64,000 nt of DNA from Bradyrhizobium sp. AZCC 2176 (GTDB lineage Bacteria; Pseudomonadota; Alphaproteobacteria; Rhizobiales; Xanthobacteraceae), in the NCBI RefSeq assembly GCF_036924645.1, contig NZ_JAZHRX010000001.1, positions 5,173,501 through 5,237,500 on the forward strand. Reading direction: 5' to 3'. A program made the position numbers and the translations under genes. Of the stretch, positions 8,653 through 16,850 are shown piece after piece. Below the pieces are notes generated by a model. It did not search any database. It worked only from the letters and a program-made list of their open reading frames with translations, and was not told where the DNA came from. Position 1 is the first letter of the stretch; every line of letters starts with the position of its first letter.

Positions 8653-9780
8653 GTGCTTTATCGTGAGGCCGGCCAATTCAAGACGACCTATGCGGAGGAT
8701 ATGGCGATCTTCCCGATCCGCCAGGACCGTATGGCGCTCGCCATCTTGCTCGGTATCGCCTTCATTGGCGTGCCGCTGCTGGCCGACTTCGATATTTGGC
8801 CGTTCGGCAGCGACTATCTGCTTCGCGCCATTCTGCTGCCCTTCCTGATCCTCGCGCTCGCCGCTATCGGCGTAAACATTCTTGTCGGCTATTGCGGTCA
8901 GATCTCGCTCGGCAGCGGCGCGTTCATGGCCATCGGCGCCTATTCTGCTTACAAGCTGGGGACCGGTGTTCACATTCCGCTTGCCTGGCTTGGCTTCGCG
9001 CTGTCGATCCCGCCGCTGCCCGTACTGGTAGCCATTCTGCTCGGCGGGCTCATGGCGGCTGTTGCCGGAATCCTCTTCGGTATTCCCAGTCTGCGGATCA
9101 AGGGCCTCTATCTGGCGGTCGCAACACTCGCAGCGCAGTTCTTTTTCGACTGGGTGTTCCTGCGGGTGTCGTGGTTCACCAATTATGCGCCGTCAGGGTC
9201 GGTCAATGCACCGACACTAGACTTCTTCGGTCTGAACGTAGGCACGCCGATCGAGCGCTATATGCTGTGCCTGATCTTCGTAACGGTGTTCGCGGTTCTG
9301 GCGAAAAACCTCGTTCGCGGCAATCTCGGCAGACAATGGATGGCGATCCGCGACATGGACATCGCCGCCGAGTTGATCGGTATCCGGCCGCTCTATGCAA
9401 AGCTCACGGCTTTCGCGGTTTCTTCATTTATCATCGGCGTGGCGGGCGCACTCTGGGCGTTCGTCTATCTGGGCTCGTGGGAGCCGCTCGCCTTCTCGAT
9501 CGACCGCTCGCTGCAGCTTCTGTTCATGGTGATCATCGGCGGCCTCGGATCGATCATGGGTTCGTTCGTCGGTGCGGCCTTCATCCTCATTCTGCCGATC
9601 ATGCTGAACCTGATTCCAACCCAGCTCGGTGTGCCGATTTCGACGGAGACGATTACTCATCTGGAGTTTATCATCTTTGGATCGTTGATCTGCTATCTTC
9701 TCATCAAGGAGCCACACGGGTTTGCCCGGCTTATATCGATTGGCAAGGAGAAGCTCAGACTTTGGCCGTTTCCTTACTGA
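8653..9780 (+). CDS. Branched-chain/HAAT-type ABC transporter permease (LivM-like)
   Basis: A 375-residue permease starting from GTG at 8653 (MLYREAGQFKTTYAEDMAIF), a start that is conserved in this operon type. About ten membrane helices follow, with the LivM motif GYCGQISLGSGAFMAIGAYS and the coupling segment RDMDIAAELIGI. It lies 15 bases after the LivH-like gene. The long hydrophilic N-terminal extension is typical of LivM partners encoded with acyl-CoA ligases. Confidence 0.92.
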   Translation: MLYREAGQFKTTYAEDMAIFPIRQDRMALAILLGIAFIGVPLLADFDIWPFGSDYLLRAILLPFLILALAAIGVNILVGYCGQISLGSGAFMAIGAYSAYKLGTGVHIPLAWLGFALSIPPLPVLVAILLGGLMAAVAGILFGIPSLRIKGLYLAVATLAAQFFFDWVFLRVSWFTNYAPSGSVNAPTLDFFGLNVGTPIERYMLCLIFVTVFAVLAKNLVRGNLGRQWMAIRDMDIAAELIGIRPLYAKLTAFAVSSFIIGVAGALWAFVYLGSWEPLAFSIDRSLQLLFMVIIGGLGSIMGSFVGAAFILILPIMLNLIPTQLGVPISTETITHLEFIIFGSLICYLLIKEPHGFARLISIGKEKLRLWPFPY

Positions 9781-9885
9781 AGAGCGATCGGGTTGAGATC
9801 GCACGCGGGTGACGGCCGTTGGTGGAAGGAGTGAGGAAGCAAAGCCCCCGACACAAAAGAGGGCTCAAAGAGGAGGACATCAATC

Positions 9886-11208
9886 ATGCTACGCAACAAA
9901 CTGATGCTGGCTGCAGCCATCCTTTCGGGCGGGGCGCTTGCCTCTCCTGCTGCAGCGCAGAACGAGCAGTTCATCCCGATACTATCCTACCGAACGGGCG
10001 CGTATGCCGTGAATGGCGTGCCGTACGCAAACGGCGTGGCCGACTATTACAACCTTATCAACGAGCGCGACGGCGGCATTAACGGCGTCAAGCTCATGGT
10101 CGAGGAATGCGAGACCGGCTATGCCACCGACAAGGGCGTTGAATGTTACGAGCGGCTCAAAGGCAAGGGTCCGACCGGTGCAGCCTTCATCAATCCGCTG
10201 TCGACCGGCATTACATTCGCCCTCACCGAAAAGACCGCAACCGACAAGATCCCGATTATCACGATGGGCTATGGTCGCGCCGATTCGAAGAACGGAGCCG
10301 TGTTCGCGTACAATTTTCCGCTGCTCGGCACGTACTGGTCCGCAGCCGATATCGCGATCCAGCACATCGCCAAGGAGGTCGGCGGTTTCGACAAGCTGAA
10401 AGGCAAGAAGATTTCGCTGCTCTACCACGACAGCCCTTACGGCAAGGAGCCGATCCCGATGCTGCAGGTGCTGGCAAGGAAGTACGGCTTCGAGTTTACG
10501 CCGATCCCGGTCACGCACCCCGGTGTCGAACAGAAGTCGCAATGGCTGGCGATCCGCCAGAACCGGCCGGACTATGTCCTGGTCTGGGGCTGGGGAGTCA
10601 TGAACGGCACGGCGGTCAAGGAAGCCGCGGCCGTTGCCTATCCGCGCGACAAGATGATCGGTGTCTGGTGGTCAGGGGCGGAGCCGGATGTAACACCCGC
10701 TGGCGATCAAGCCACAGGCTATAAGTCGCTTATGCTTCAGCATGGTGCAGGCAAATTCCCCGTGCATGCCGACATCGAAAAATACGTCTATGCAAGGGGC
10801 AAGGGGTCGTCGTCGGAGCCTGGCAAGGTCGGCGAGGTTCTCTACAACCGCGGCATGGTGAACGCCATGCTCGGGATAGAGGCGATCCGCAAGGCGCAGG
10901 AAAAATTCGGCAAGAAGCCTCTCACGGGCGAGCAGGTCCGATGGGGTTTGGAAAACCTCAACCTCTCTGAAGCCCGTATCAAGGAAATCGGCTTCGAGGG
11001 CATGTTGAAGCCGATCAAGATTTCCTGCTCCGATCACGAGGGCGCGCGGGAGGGGCGCGTGCAGCAGTGGGACGGCAAGGGCTGGAAAGTCATCTCCGAC
11101 TGGTACACGGCCAACCAATCCGACACCGAGCCGCTCGTCGACGACGTTTCCGCGAAGTATGCGGCGGAGAAGAAGATTCAGCCGCGCGACTGCTCGAAAG
11201 AAAGCTGA
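9886..11208 (+). CDS. ABC transporter substrate-binding protein (LivK/HAAT type)
   Basis: A 440-residue periplasmic binding protein with a Sec signal (MLRNKLMLAAAILSGGALAS, cleavage probably after AAAQ). The mature part has the type I periplasmic-binding fold: FIPILSYRTGAYAVNGVPYA, then the NERDGGINGVKL segment usual for amide/aromatic-acid binding HAAT proteins. A strong ribosome binding site (GAGGAGGA) precedes the ATG. A hairpin lies after the stop, before the LivF-like gene. Length is above the usual 380-400 residues because of a C-terminal extension rich in Lys and Asp. Ligand unknown; the coupled acyl-CoA ligase suggests a carboxylate. Confidence 0.9.
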   Translation: MLRNKLMLAAAILSGGALASPAAAQNEQFIPILSYRTGAYAVNGVPYANGVADYYNLINERDGGINGVKLMVEECETGYATDKGVECYERLKGKGPTGAAFINPLSTGITFALTEKTATDKIPIITMGYGRADSKNGAVFAYNFPLLGTYWSAADIAIQHIAKEVGGFDKLKGKKISLLYHDSPYGKEPIPMLQVLARKYGFEFTPIPVTHPGVEQKSQWLAIRQNRPDYVLVWGWGVMNGTAVKEAAAVAYPRDKMIGVWWSGAEPDVTPAGDQATGYKSLMLQHGAGKFPVHADIEKYVYARGKGSSSEPGKVGEVLYNRGMVNAMLGIEAIRKAQEKFGKKPLTGEQVRWGLENLNLSEARIKEIGFEGMLKPIKISCSDHEGAREGRVQQWDGKGWKVISDWYTANQSDTEPLVDDVSAKYAAEKKIQPRDCSKES

Positions 11209-11220
11209 GCACATCTCGGC

Positions 11221-11252
11221 GATCCAGGAGGAGCGTTCGCTCCTCCCGGATC
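11221..11252 (+). promoter_or_regulatory. Stem-loop between binding-protein and LivF-like genes
   Basis: A 32-base inverted repeat: stems GATCC/GGATC and GGAGGAGC/GCTCCTCC around a GTTC loop, broken only by one A-C mismatch. It starts 12 bases after the binding-protein stop and has no following T-run. It is therefore more likely a 3'-end-protecting or partial-termination structure that raises binding-protein mRNA over the ATPase mRNA than a full terminator. That role is inferred. Confidence 0.6.
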
Positions 11253-11285
11253 TTCGGAGAGCCGATACCGTCTGGAGAGAGTAGC

Positions 11286-12125
11286 GTGTCAAACCGTAAG
11301 GCGCCCACGGCGACAGAAGCGGCAGCGCCGTTTCTGTCGGTCAACAATATCGAGGTTGTCTACGATCACGTCATCCTCGTATTGAAGGGTGTATCGCTGG
11401 ATGTGTCGCGGGGCGGTATTGTCGCGCTTCTCGGTGCCAATGGTGCGGGCAAGACAACGACGCTGAAGGCGGTCTCCAATCTGCTGCATGCGGAGCGTGG
11501 CGAGGTCACCAAGGGCTCGATCCTGTTCGACGGCGTCGAAGTGCAGTCCCTGTCGCCAAACGATGTGGTGCGGCGCGGCTGCATTCAGGTGATGGAGGGA
11601 CGGCGTTGCTTTGCTCACCTCACGGTCGAAGAGAATCTCCTGACCGGCGCCTTTACGCGGACCGACGGCAAGGCAGCGATCGCGCAGGATCTGGAGCGAG
11701 TCTATGCCTATTTCCCCCGTCTCGGGGAGCGGCGTGGTTCGACCGCCGGCTATACGTCAGGCGGCGAACAGCAGATGTGCGTGATCGGCCGTGCGCTGAT
11801 GTCGCGCCCGACGATGATCCTGCTCGACGAGCCTTCGATGGGCCTCGCGCCGCAGATAGTCGAAGAGATCTTCGAGATCGTGAAGGATCTGAACGTCAAG
11901 GAAGGTGTCTCGTTTCTTCTCGCCGAGCAGAACACCAATATGGCACTCAAATACGCCAATTACGGATATGTCCTCGAAAATGGCCGCGTGGTGATGGATG
12001 GCGAGGCGAGGGCGCTCGCCGCAAATGAGGACGTCAAGGAATTCTATCTTGGCGTCGCCGGGGAGAAGCGAAGATCATTCCGCGATGTGAAGCACTACAA
12101 GCGGCGCAAACGCTGGCTCATTTAG
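11286..12125 (+). CDS. Branched-chain/HAAT-type ABC transporter ATP-binding protein (LivF-like)
   Basis: A 279-residue ATPase starting from GTG at 11286 (MSNRKAPTATEAAAPFLSVN). The frame is open upstream into the previous gene, but the family begins here. Walker A is GANGAGKTT, signature TSGGEQQMCVIGRAL, Walker B MILLDEPSMGLAP, and a LAEQN H-loop region follows. It is the second nucleotide-binding subunit of the importer and the last gene of the operon. The C-terminal tail after FYLGVAGEK is a basic extension (FRDVKHYKRRKRWL) seen in ligase-coupled operons. Confidence 0.9.
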   Translation: MSNRKAPTATEAAAPFLSVNNIEVVYDHVILVLKGVSLDVSRGGIVALLGANGAGKTTTLKAVSNLLHAERGEVTKGSILFDGVEVQSLSPNDVVRRGCIQVMEGRRCFAHLTVEENLLTGAFTRTDGKAAIAQDLERVYAYFPRLGERRGSTAGYTSGGEQQMCVIGRALMSRPTMILLDEPSMGLAPQIVEEIFEIVKDLNVKEGVSFLLAEQNTNMALKYANYGYVLENGRVVMDGEARALAANEDVKEFYLGVAGEKRRSFRDVKHYKRRKRWLI

Positions 12126-12217
12126 GCAATGGCGCCAAGCGATCGGCGCGCGTTGAGGCGCGCCGCGCGAGGCGTGGCGCAAGACCAGACCGTGGTTTGT
12201 CTCACACCGGCATCCGA

Positions 12218-12381
12218 TCAGTGCAACATCGATGTCGGTTTGGTCATCGAGGCAAGCATACCACGCGTCGTTCCGCCAAGAATGATGTGTGCGCCGAATG
12301 TTTCCGCAACCGATAAGGCGTAGTTGGAACGCCACCTTGCGATGTCCCGTAAGACAGGTTGACAAGAATATCTTTGATCAT
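12218..12381 (-). pseudogene. Universal stress protein N-terminal remnant
   Basis: On the minus strand an ATG at 12381, preceded by CTGGAGGCAGACAC, opens MIKDILVNLS, a typical start of UspA-like proteins in this group. After a frameshift the sequence continues as YALSVAETFGAHIILGG, again Usp-like, and then runs to a stop at 12218. Usp proteins are about 140-280 residues, so only a fragment of roughly 50 codons remains. It lies between the ABC operon and the Mfd-like gene and suggests a deletion or insertion boundary. The call rests on two short motifs. Confidence 0.45.
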
Positions 12382-12553
12382 GTGTCTGCCTCCAGTTAGG
12401 TGTTATGTTGCCAAAGAAGCCATGCGAACTCCGAGAGTCTCAGCAGCGGGATCGGAAACGCGAACCGAAACGCACCGTGTCGGAAAAAGAACGACGATCG
12501 AGACGCCTCCGCTCCCCCCAAGCAATGTTTCACGGAACGATTAGATCAGAAAC

Positions 12554-15500
12554 GTGCGTCTGCGACCGAATTCGCATATGTACGTAGCCCTAGGCTGTAG
12601 CTCCCACATCAGAGCAGGCCTGTTCGAAGCAACACTCGCCATCAGCCTCAGCTGGTCGCGAATCAACGACGGGTTCAAAGTGGGCCGTTCTAGCAAAGCG
12701 CGCGTTGTCAGCAGGGCAGCGAAGCGAAAAAATTCTTCACCGCGGACTGCGACCTCTACTTCATCCCCCCTAGGGATGATGGCCCTCCATCTGCTCGCGC
12801 AATGGAGAAAGTCTGGCCGCAAAGGCCTCGTCTTTCTTGCTGAAAACGAGAATAGGGCCGAGCGGCTGGGTGCCATCATTCATGCCCTCGACCCTTCATG
12901 CGATGTACTCGTTTTTCCGAGACTGAATACGCTGCCTTTCGATCAACTGGAGCCATCGCACGAAATCGCGGGTAGACGAAGCTCGGTCTTGAGGCGCCTT
13001 GCCAAGCCTGAGAAGCCGATCCTGCTCGTGTCCACGGCAGAGGCCGTGATGGAGCGCTTGCCTACGCTGGCGAGTTGGTCCCGCGTGGTCATCCGTTTGA
13101 AAGTGGGCGCGGCGTTTTCTGAGCAAGAACTTCGGGCGCGGCTTGAGGCCCTCGGATATGACCTCGATGACGAGGCGGACTATCCCGGCGGTGCGCTGTT
13201 TCACGGGAAGACATTCGAGATTTTTCCCGCCGGTGCGCTTGGCCCGTTCAGAGTAGAGCATTCCGGCGGGGTGATACGTCGGATCGTGGCGTTCGATCCG
13301 ACAGAACATGACATCGTTCTTGAGACGAAGGAGCTTCTCATCGACCCGATGTCAGAGCGGCTGGCGTTCGGGAATAGACGCGGAAAACGCTCGACCCTGT
13401 TCGACTATTGTGGTCGTGCCAAGTTGACAGCGGATGCAGGGGTTTCAGCGCATGCCGACGGCTGGCTTAGCACCATCGAGGAGGCGGCCGGTCGCGCTGA
13501 CAGAGAGCGCGAATACCTCGGGAGGCGCGAATGGAAGCAGGCGACCAAGCGTATGAACGTGTTGTCGCAAAAGGCATCTTTCGCTCCCACACCGGACTTT
13601 TCGCAGGTCGCATCACCCAGGAAGGCGCTCCGCGCCTTCGTCGACGCGACGCAACGCGCCGGTTCACGGCTGGTTTTCGTCGCGGCGCAGGAGGACGACC
13701 TGCGCGTGATGGAGCGGATGAGCGGTGTCAAGGCGGAGCGCTTTGCGGATTGGAAGGATGCGACGGCCGGACGGAACCGGGAAGCGGCGCTTCTGGCCGA
13801 CTTCGATAGGGGTTTTGTCATGCCTGGCGGGAAACCTCTTGTTGTCGTCACTGCTTCCGATGTGCTCGGCAGCAGGGCTCATCATTCGCAGCCGATGGCT
13901 AGAAGCTGGAGCGCGGCTTTCGACCACGCAGATGTGCCCGAGCGGGGTATAGTGGTCGTTCATCTGCAGCGGGGACTAGCCTTGCTCGACGGCTTGCAAA
14001 CCGTGGCAACGGGGAGCGGGTCGTCTCGCGAAATGATCAGGCTCGTATTTGCGGGAGACGATGCCGTTCTCGTTCCGCCCGCCGACCTGACCATGATCTG
14101 GCCATACGCGTCGGAGCTCGGCGAGTTGAGCCTCGACAAAGCCGATGGAAGTACCTGGTGGACTCGGCGAACTGAGGCGGAGCACGAAATCCAAATCGCC
14201 GGCAAGCAGCTTTCCAAACACATCAGCCAGCGACGCCGCCGACGCGCTCCGAAACTTGTACCCCCTGGTCCCGCCTACGAGAGGTTCGTCGCGCGCTTTC
14301 CGTATTTCACGACGGTCGACCAAGCGAAGGCCATTAGGGACGTTTTGGATGATCTTGCGTCGGGCCACCCCATGGACAGGGTCATTTGCGGCGACGTCGG
14401 GTTCGGCAAGACCGAGGTGGCGTTGCGAGCCACGGCCGCCGTCGTGTTGTCAGGGAAGCAGGTGGCGATCGCGGTACCGACGACGGTCCTAGCAAGACAG
14501 CATGTCGCGACTTTCCGCAAACGTTTCGCACCTTTCGGTATCGAAGTGGGAAGTTTGTCGCGGACCGATTCGGGTTCGGAGGCGAGAGGGGTGAAGGAGG
14601 GGCTGAAGAGTGGAAAATTGAAGGTTGTGGTCGGAACGCAGGCTCTCGCCTCGAAGGACGTGAAGTTCGCCGGCCTCGGACTCGTCGTTATCGACGAGGA
14701 ACAGCATTTTGGGGCGGCAGAAAAGGCGACACTTTCCGGGCTGGCCAAAAGTGTTCATAACCTTTGGATGAGCGCCACGCCGATTCCACGGACTCTCGCC
14801 GGCGGTCTTGCTGGCTTCAGGGATCTCAGCATCATTGCCTCTCCGCCCGTTCATCGACTCCCGGTCGTCACCAGGATCGCTCCGCTTTCGGATGCTGCTA
14901 TTGCCGCGGCATTGCTGCGCGAGCAAAGGCGCCATGGGCAGAGCTTCTTGATCTGTCCGCGTATTCAAGATTTGGACCCGATGCTGGCGCGCGTTCAATC
15001 GGTGGCCCCGGATCTCCGCATCGTCTGTCTGCATGGCAAGCTGCCCGCCGACGACATAGACGACCGAATGATGAGCTTCGTCGAAGGCGCGGCGGACGTG
15101 CTGCTGGCGACCAACATCGTGGAGAGCGGTCTCGATATCCCACGTGCAAACACGATCGTGGTCTGTTGGCCCGAAAGGTTCGGTCTTGCGCAACTTCATC
15201 AACTCAGAGGAAGGGTGGGACGCGGTGGGATACGCGCGTTTGCGCATTTGTTGACCGATTCGGACTCGGAGCGATCTGAGAAGCGATTGGCCGTTCTGCA
15301 GGAGTTCAGCAGACCGGGCGCAGGTTTTGCCATCAGCGCGCGGGATCTGGACCTCAGGGGAGCGGGGGATGTGCTTTCAAAGCGGCAGTCGGGCCATGTG
15401 CAGGTGTTCGGACCCGTGCTCTACAGCCACCTTCTAAAATTGGCCTCGGAGAAAGCCGACGATAGGGCGGCCGACCTGTGGGTGCCCGACCTAAATCTGC

Positions 15501-15883
15501 CGGTAGGGGACATGTTGCCCGCGGGCTACGTGCAATCGGAGGCGGTTCGGCTGGAAATCTACGGTCGCGTTGCCAGATGTCGAAGCGAAGATGAGCTGGA
15601 CGATTTGGAGGAGGAGACTTCCCGTCGCTTCGGCAGATTGCCTCCGGCGGCCCGCGATTTCTTTGCCGTAGCAAGGCTCAGGATCGAGTTCAGGCGAAGA
15701 GGAATCATAAGGTTTGATGTCGGCCCGGATGCCGTAGCCGCGACATTTCTGCCGGGACGGCTTCGGAAATCCAGGGCGCGATCGCTGCAACGCGACGGCG
15801 ATCGGGTCGTCTACATCAGTAACGGTGGTCGTGAAGGAGCGCTTAGGAAGGTCGAAGAGTTCCTCGATCTTCTGGACGAGTGA
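12554..15883 (+). CDS. Mfd-like (TRCF) DNA translocase paralogue
   Basis: A protein of up to 1109 residues with the layout of transcription-repair coupling factor. First comes a UvrB-like N-terminal half (VFPRLNTLPFDQLEPSHEIA), then a CarD-like RNA-polymerase-interacting segment (about residues 455-500). The RecG-type helicase core has Walker A ICGDVGFGKTEVA, motif II VIDEEQHFG, motif III MSATPIPRT, and motifs V-VI in ATNIVESGLDIPRAN and QLRGRVGRG. A C-terminal TRCF D7-like domain ends it. Motif II is DEEQ where Mfd normally has DEEH. The start is uncertain: GTG 12554 gives the longest frame, while ATGs at 12776/12779 would remove about 74 poorly conserved residues. Probably a second, divergent Mfd; flanked by broken genes on both sides. 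Confidence 0.8.
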   Translation: MRLRPNSHMYVALGCSSHIRAGLFEATLAISLSWSRINDGFKVGRSSKARVVSRAAKRKNSSPRTATSTSSPLGMMALHLLAQWRKSGRKGLVFLAENENRAERLGAIIHALDPSCDVLVFPRLNTLPFDQLEPSHEIAGRRSSVLRRLAKPEKPILLVSTAEAVMERLPTLASWSRVVIRLKVGAAFSEQELRARLEALGYDLDDEADYPGGALFHGKTFEIFPAGALGPFRVEHSGGVIRRIVAFDPTEHDIVLETKELLIDPMSERLAFGNRRGKRSTLFDYCGRAKLTADAGVSAHADGWLSTIEEAAGRADREREYLGRREWKQATKRMNVLSQKASFAPTPDFSQVASPRKALRAFVDATQRAGSRLVFVAAQEDDLRVMERMSGVKAERFADWKDATAGRNREAALLADFDRGFVMPGGKPLVVVTASDVLGSRAHHSQPMARSWSAAFDHADVPERGIVVVHLQRGLALLDGLQTVATGSGSSREMIRLVFAGDDAVLVPPADLTMIWPYASELGELSLDKADGSTWWTRRTEAEHEIQIAGKQLSKHISQRRRRRAPKLVPPGPAYERFVARFPYFTTVDQAKAIRDVLDDLASGHPMDRVICGDVGFGKTEVALRATAAVVLSGKQVAIAVPTTVLARQHVATFRKRFAPFGIEVGSLSRTDSGSEARGVKEGLKSGKLKVVVGTQALASKDVKFAGLGLVVIDEEQHFGAAEKATLSGLAKSVHNLWMSATPIPRTLAGGLAGFRDLSIIASPPVHRLPVVTRIAPLSDAAIAAALLREQRRHGQSFLICPRIQDLDPMLARVQSVAPDLRIVCLHGKLPADDIDDRMMSFVEGAADVLLATNIVESGLDIPRANTIVVCWPERFGLAQLHQLRGRVGRGGIRAFAHLLTDSDSERSEKRLAVLQEFSRPGAGFAISARDLDLRGAGDVLSKRQSGHVQVFGPVLYSHLLKLASEKADDRAADLWVPDLNLPVGDMLPAGYVQSEAVRLEIYGRVARCRSEDELDDLEEETSRRFGRLPPAARDFFAVARLRIEFRRRGIIRFDVGPDAVAATFLPGRLRKSRARSLQRDGDRVVYISNGGREGALRKVEEFLDLLDE

Positions 15884-16065
15884 CCGCGGCCACTCACAAG
15901 CTCCACGTAAGATGTGATTAAAAATGGCACGGTACGGATCCGTCCGGAAACCCGTGAATCGTTTGTTGCGTTGCTTTCACGGAGCACACCTGGTGGGGAA
16001 GCGAGTGAGATATCGAGCACGGCGGGCACGCGGTGCTGGAGCATCATGGGAGAAGAAAGCATTTG

Positions 16066-16131
16066 ATGAAGATGATCAAGGGACCGGCGATATTCCTCGC
16101 TACGTCAAGGACGCAGAGTTCAACCCGACGG
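16066..16131 (+). pseudogene. Sugar phosphate isomerase/epimerase, two fused remnants
   Basis: An ATG at 16066 after GGGAGAAGAAAGC opens MKMIKGPAIFLA, a start I recognise from TIM-barrel sugar isomerase/epimerase proteins. At about 16101 the sequence jumps into another frame reading YVKDAEFNPTG, which resembles a segment from the C-terminal third of the same family. A large internal deletion would explain this. A few bases later it runs into the oxidoreductase remnant. Genes of these two families often sit side by side. The motifs are short, so the call is tentative. Confidence 0.45.
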
Positions 16132-16838
16132 GCTGACGGAGCCACTAGAAGCAAGCGGCCATAAGCAGGCCGCGTGGCGCACGGACCCGTCCCGATCCGG
16201 CGCGGGCGGGTGCATCGGCGACATCGGCACCCACGCCTTCAATCTCGCCTGCTTCGTCACTGGACTTGAGCCTGACGAACTACTCGCCCAGCTCTCGACC
16301 TTCGTTGGCGGCCGGCGTCTCGATGACGACGTCCAGATCCTTCTCAAGTGGAAGGGAGGTGCCAATCAAGTGGAAGGGAGGTGCCAAGGGTATGCTTTGG
16401 GCGAGCCAGGTCGCGGTCGGCAATGAGAACGGCCTAAAGCTGCGCGTATATGGGATCAAGGGCGGCCTCGAATGGGCACACGAAAATCCGAACTATCTCT
16501 GGTTCACGCCTTACGGGCAGCCCAAGCAACTCTTGACCCGCGGCGGTGCCGGCGCCTTGGTCGAGGCGGGCCGTGTCACCGGTGTGCCATCGGGGCAGCC
16601 CGAGGGTTATCTTAAGGGTTTCGCAATAATCTATGCTGAGACGGCGCGCGCCATCCGAGCAGCACAGGCCGGCAAAGCGCCGGATCCGGCGATGATCTTC
16701 CCGACCATCGAGGATGGCCTCGCCGGCGTGAAGTTCATCGAAGCCGCGGTGAACTCATCCTCGAGCAATGGCGGCGCCCTGGGTTCGGATCGCGTAAATG
16801 CCGACGTATTAACTTTGCGCGCCGAAGGCGAGTCATAG
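16130..16838 (+). pseudogene. Gfo/Idh/MocA-family oxidoreductase, N-terminus lost and frame broken
   Basis: From 16133 the frame reads LTEPLEASGHKQAAWRTDPS, then GGCIGDIGTHAFNLACFVTG, the C-terminal substrate domain of Gfo/Idh/MocA NAD(P)-dependent dehydrogenases. The Rossmann half is missing. At 16344-16387 a 22-base unit is duplicated exactly in tandem, shifting the frame. Deleting one copy joins ILLKWKGGA to KGMLWASQVAVGNENGLKLR perfectly. A second one-base shift near 16780 would restore the usual ending AWVRIA and a stop at 16797; as it stands the frame runs to 16838. The gene is certainly inactive. Confidence 0.8.
16344..16387 (+). repeat. Exact 22-bp tandem duplication
   Basis: Two adjacent identical 22-base copies (16344-16365 and 16366-16387), each beginning TCAAGTGG and ending GGTGCCAA. 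The length is not a multiple of three, so it breaks the oxidoreductase frame. The copies are identical, which suggests a recent slippage or repair event. Confidence 0.95.
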
Positions 16839-16850
16839 AGCGGGCTTCGA

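Noticed and set aside
8104..8973. A 289-codon minus-strand frame
   Set aside because: It covers the permease genes in antisense; its very polar composition is the mirror of hydrophobic helices.
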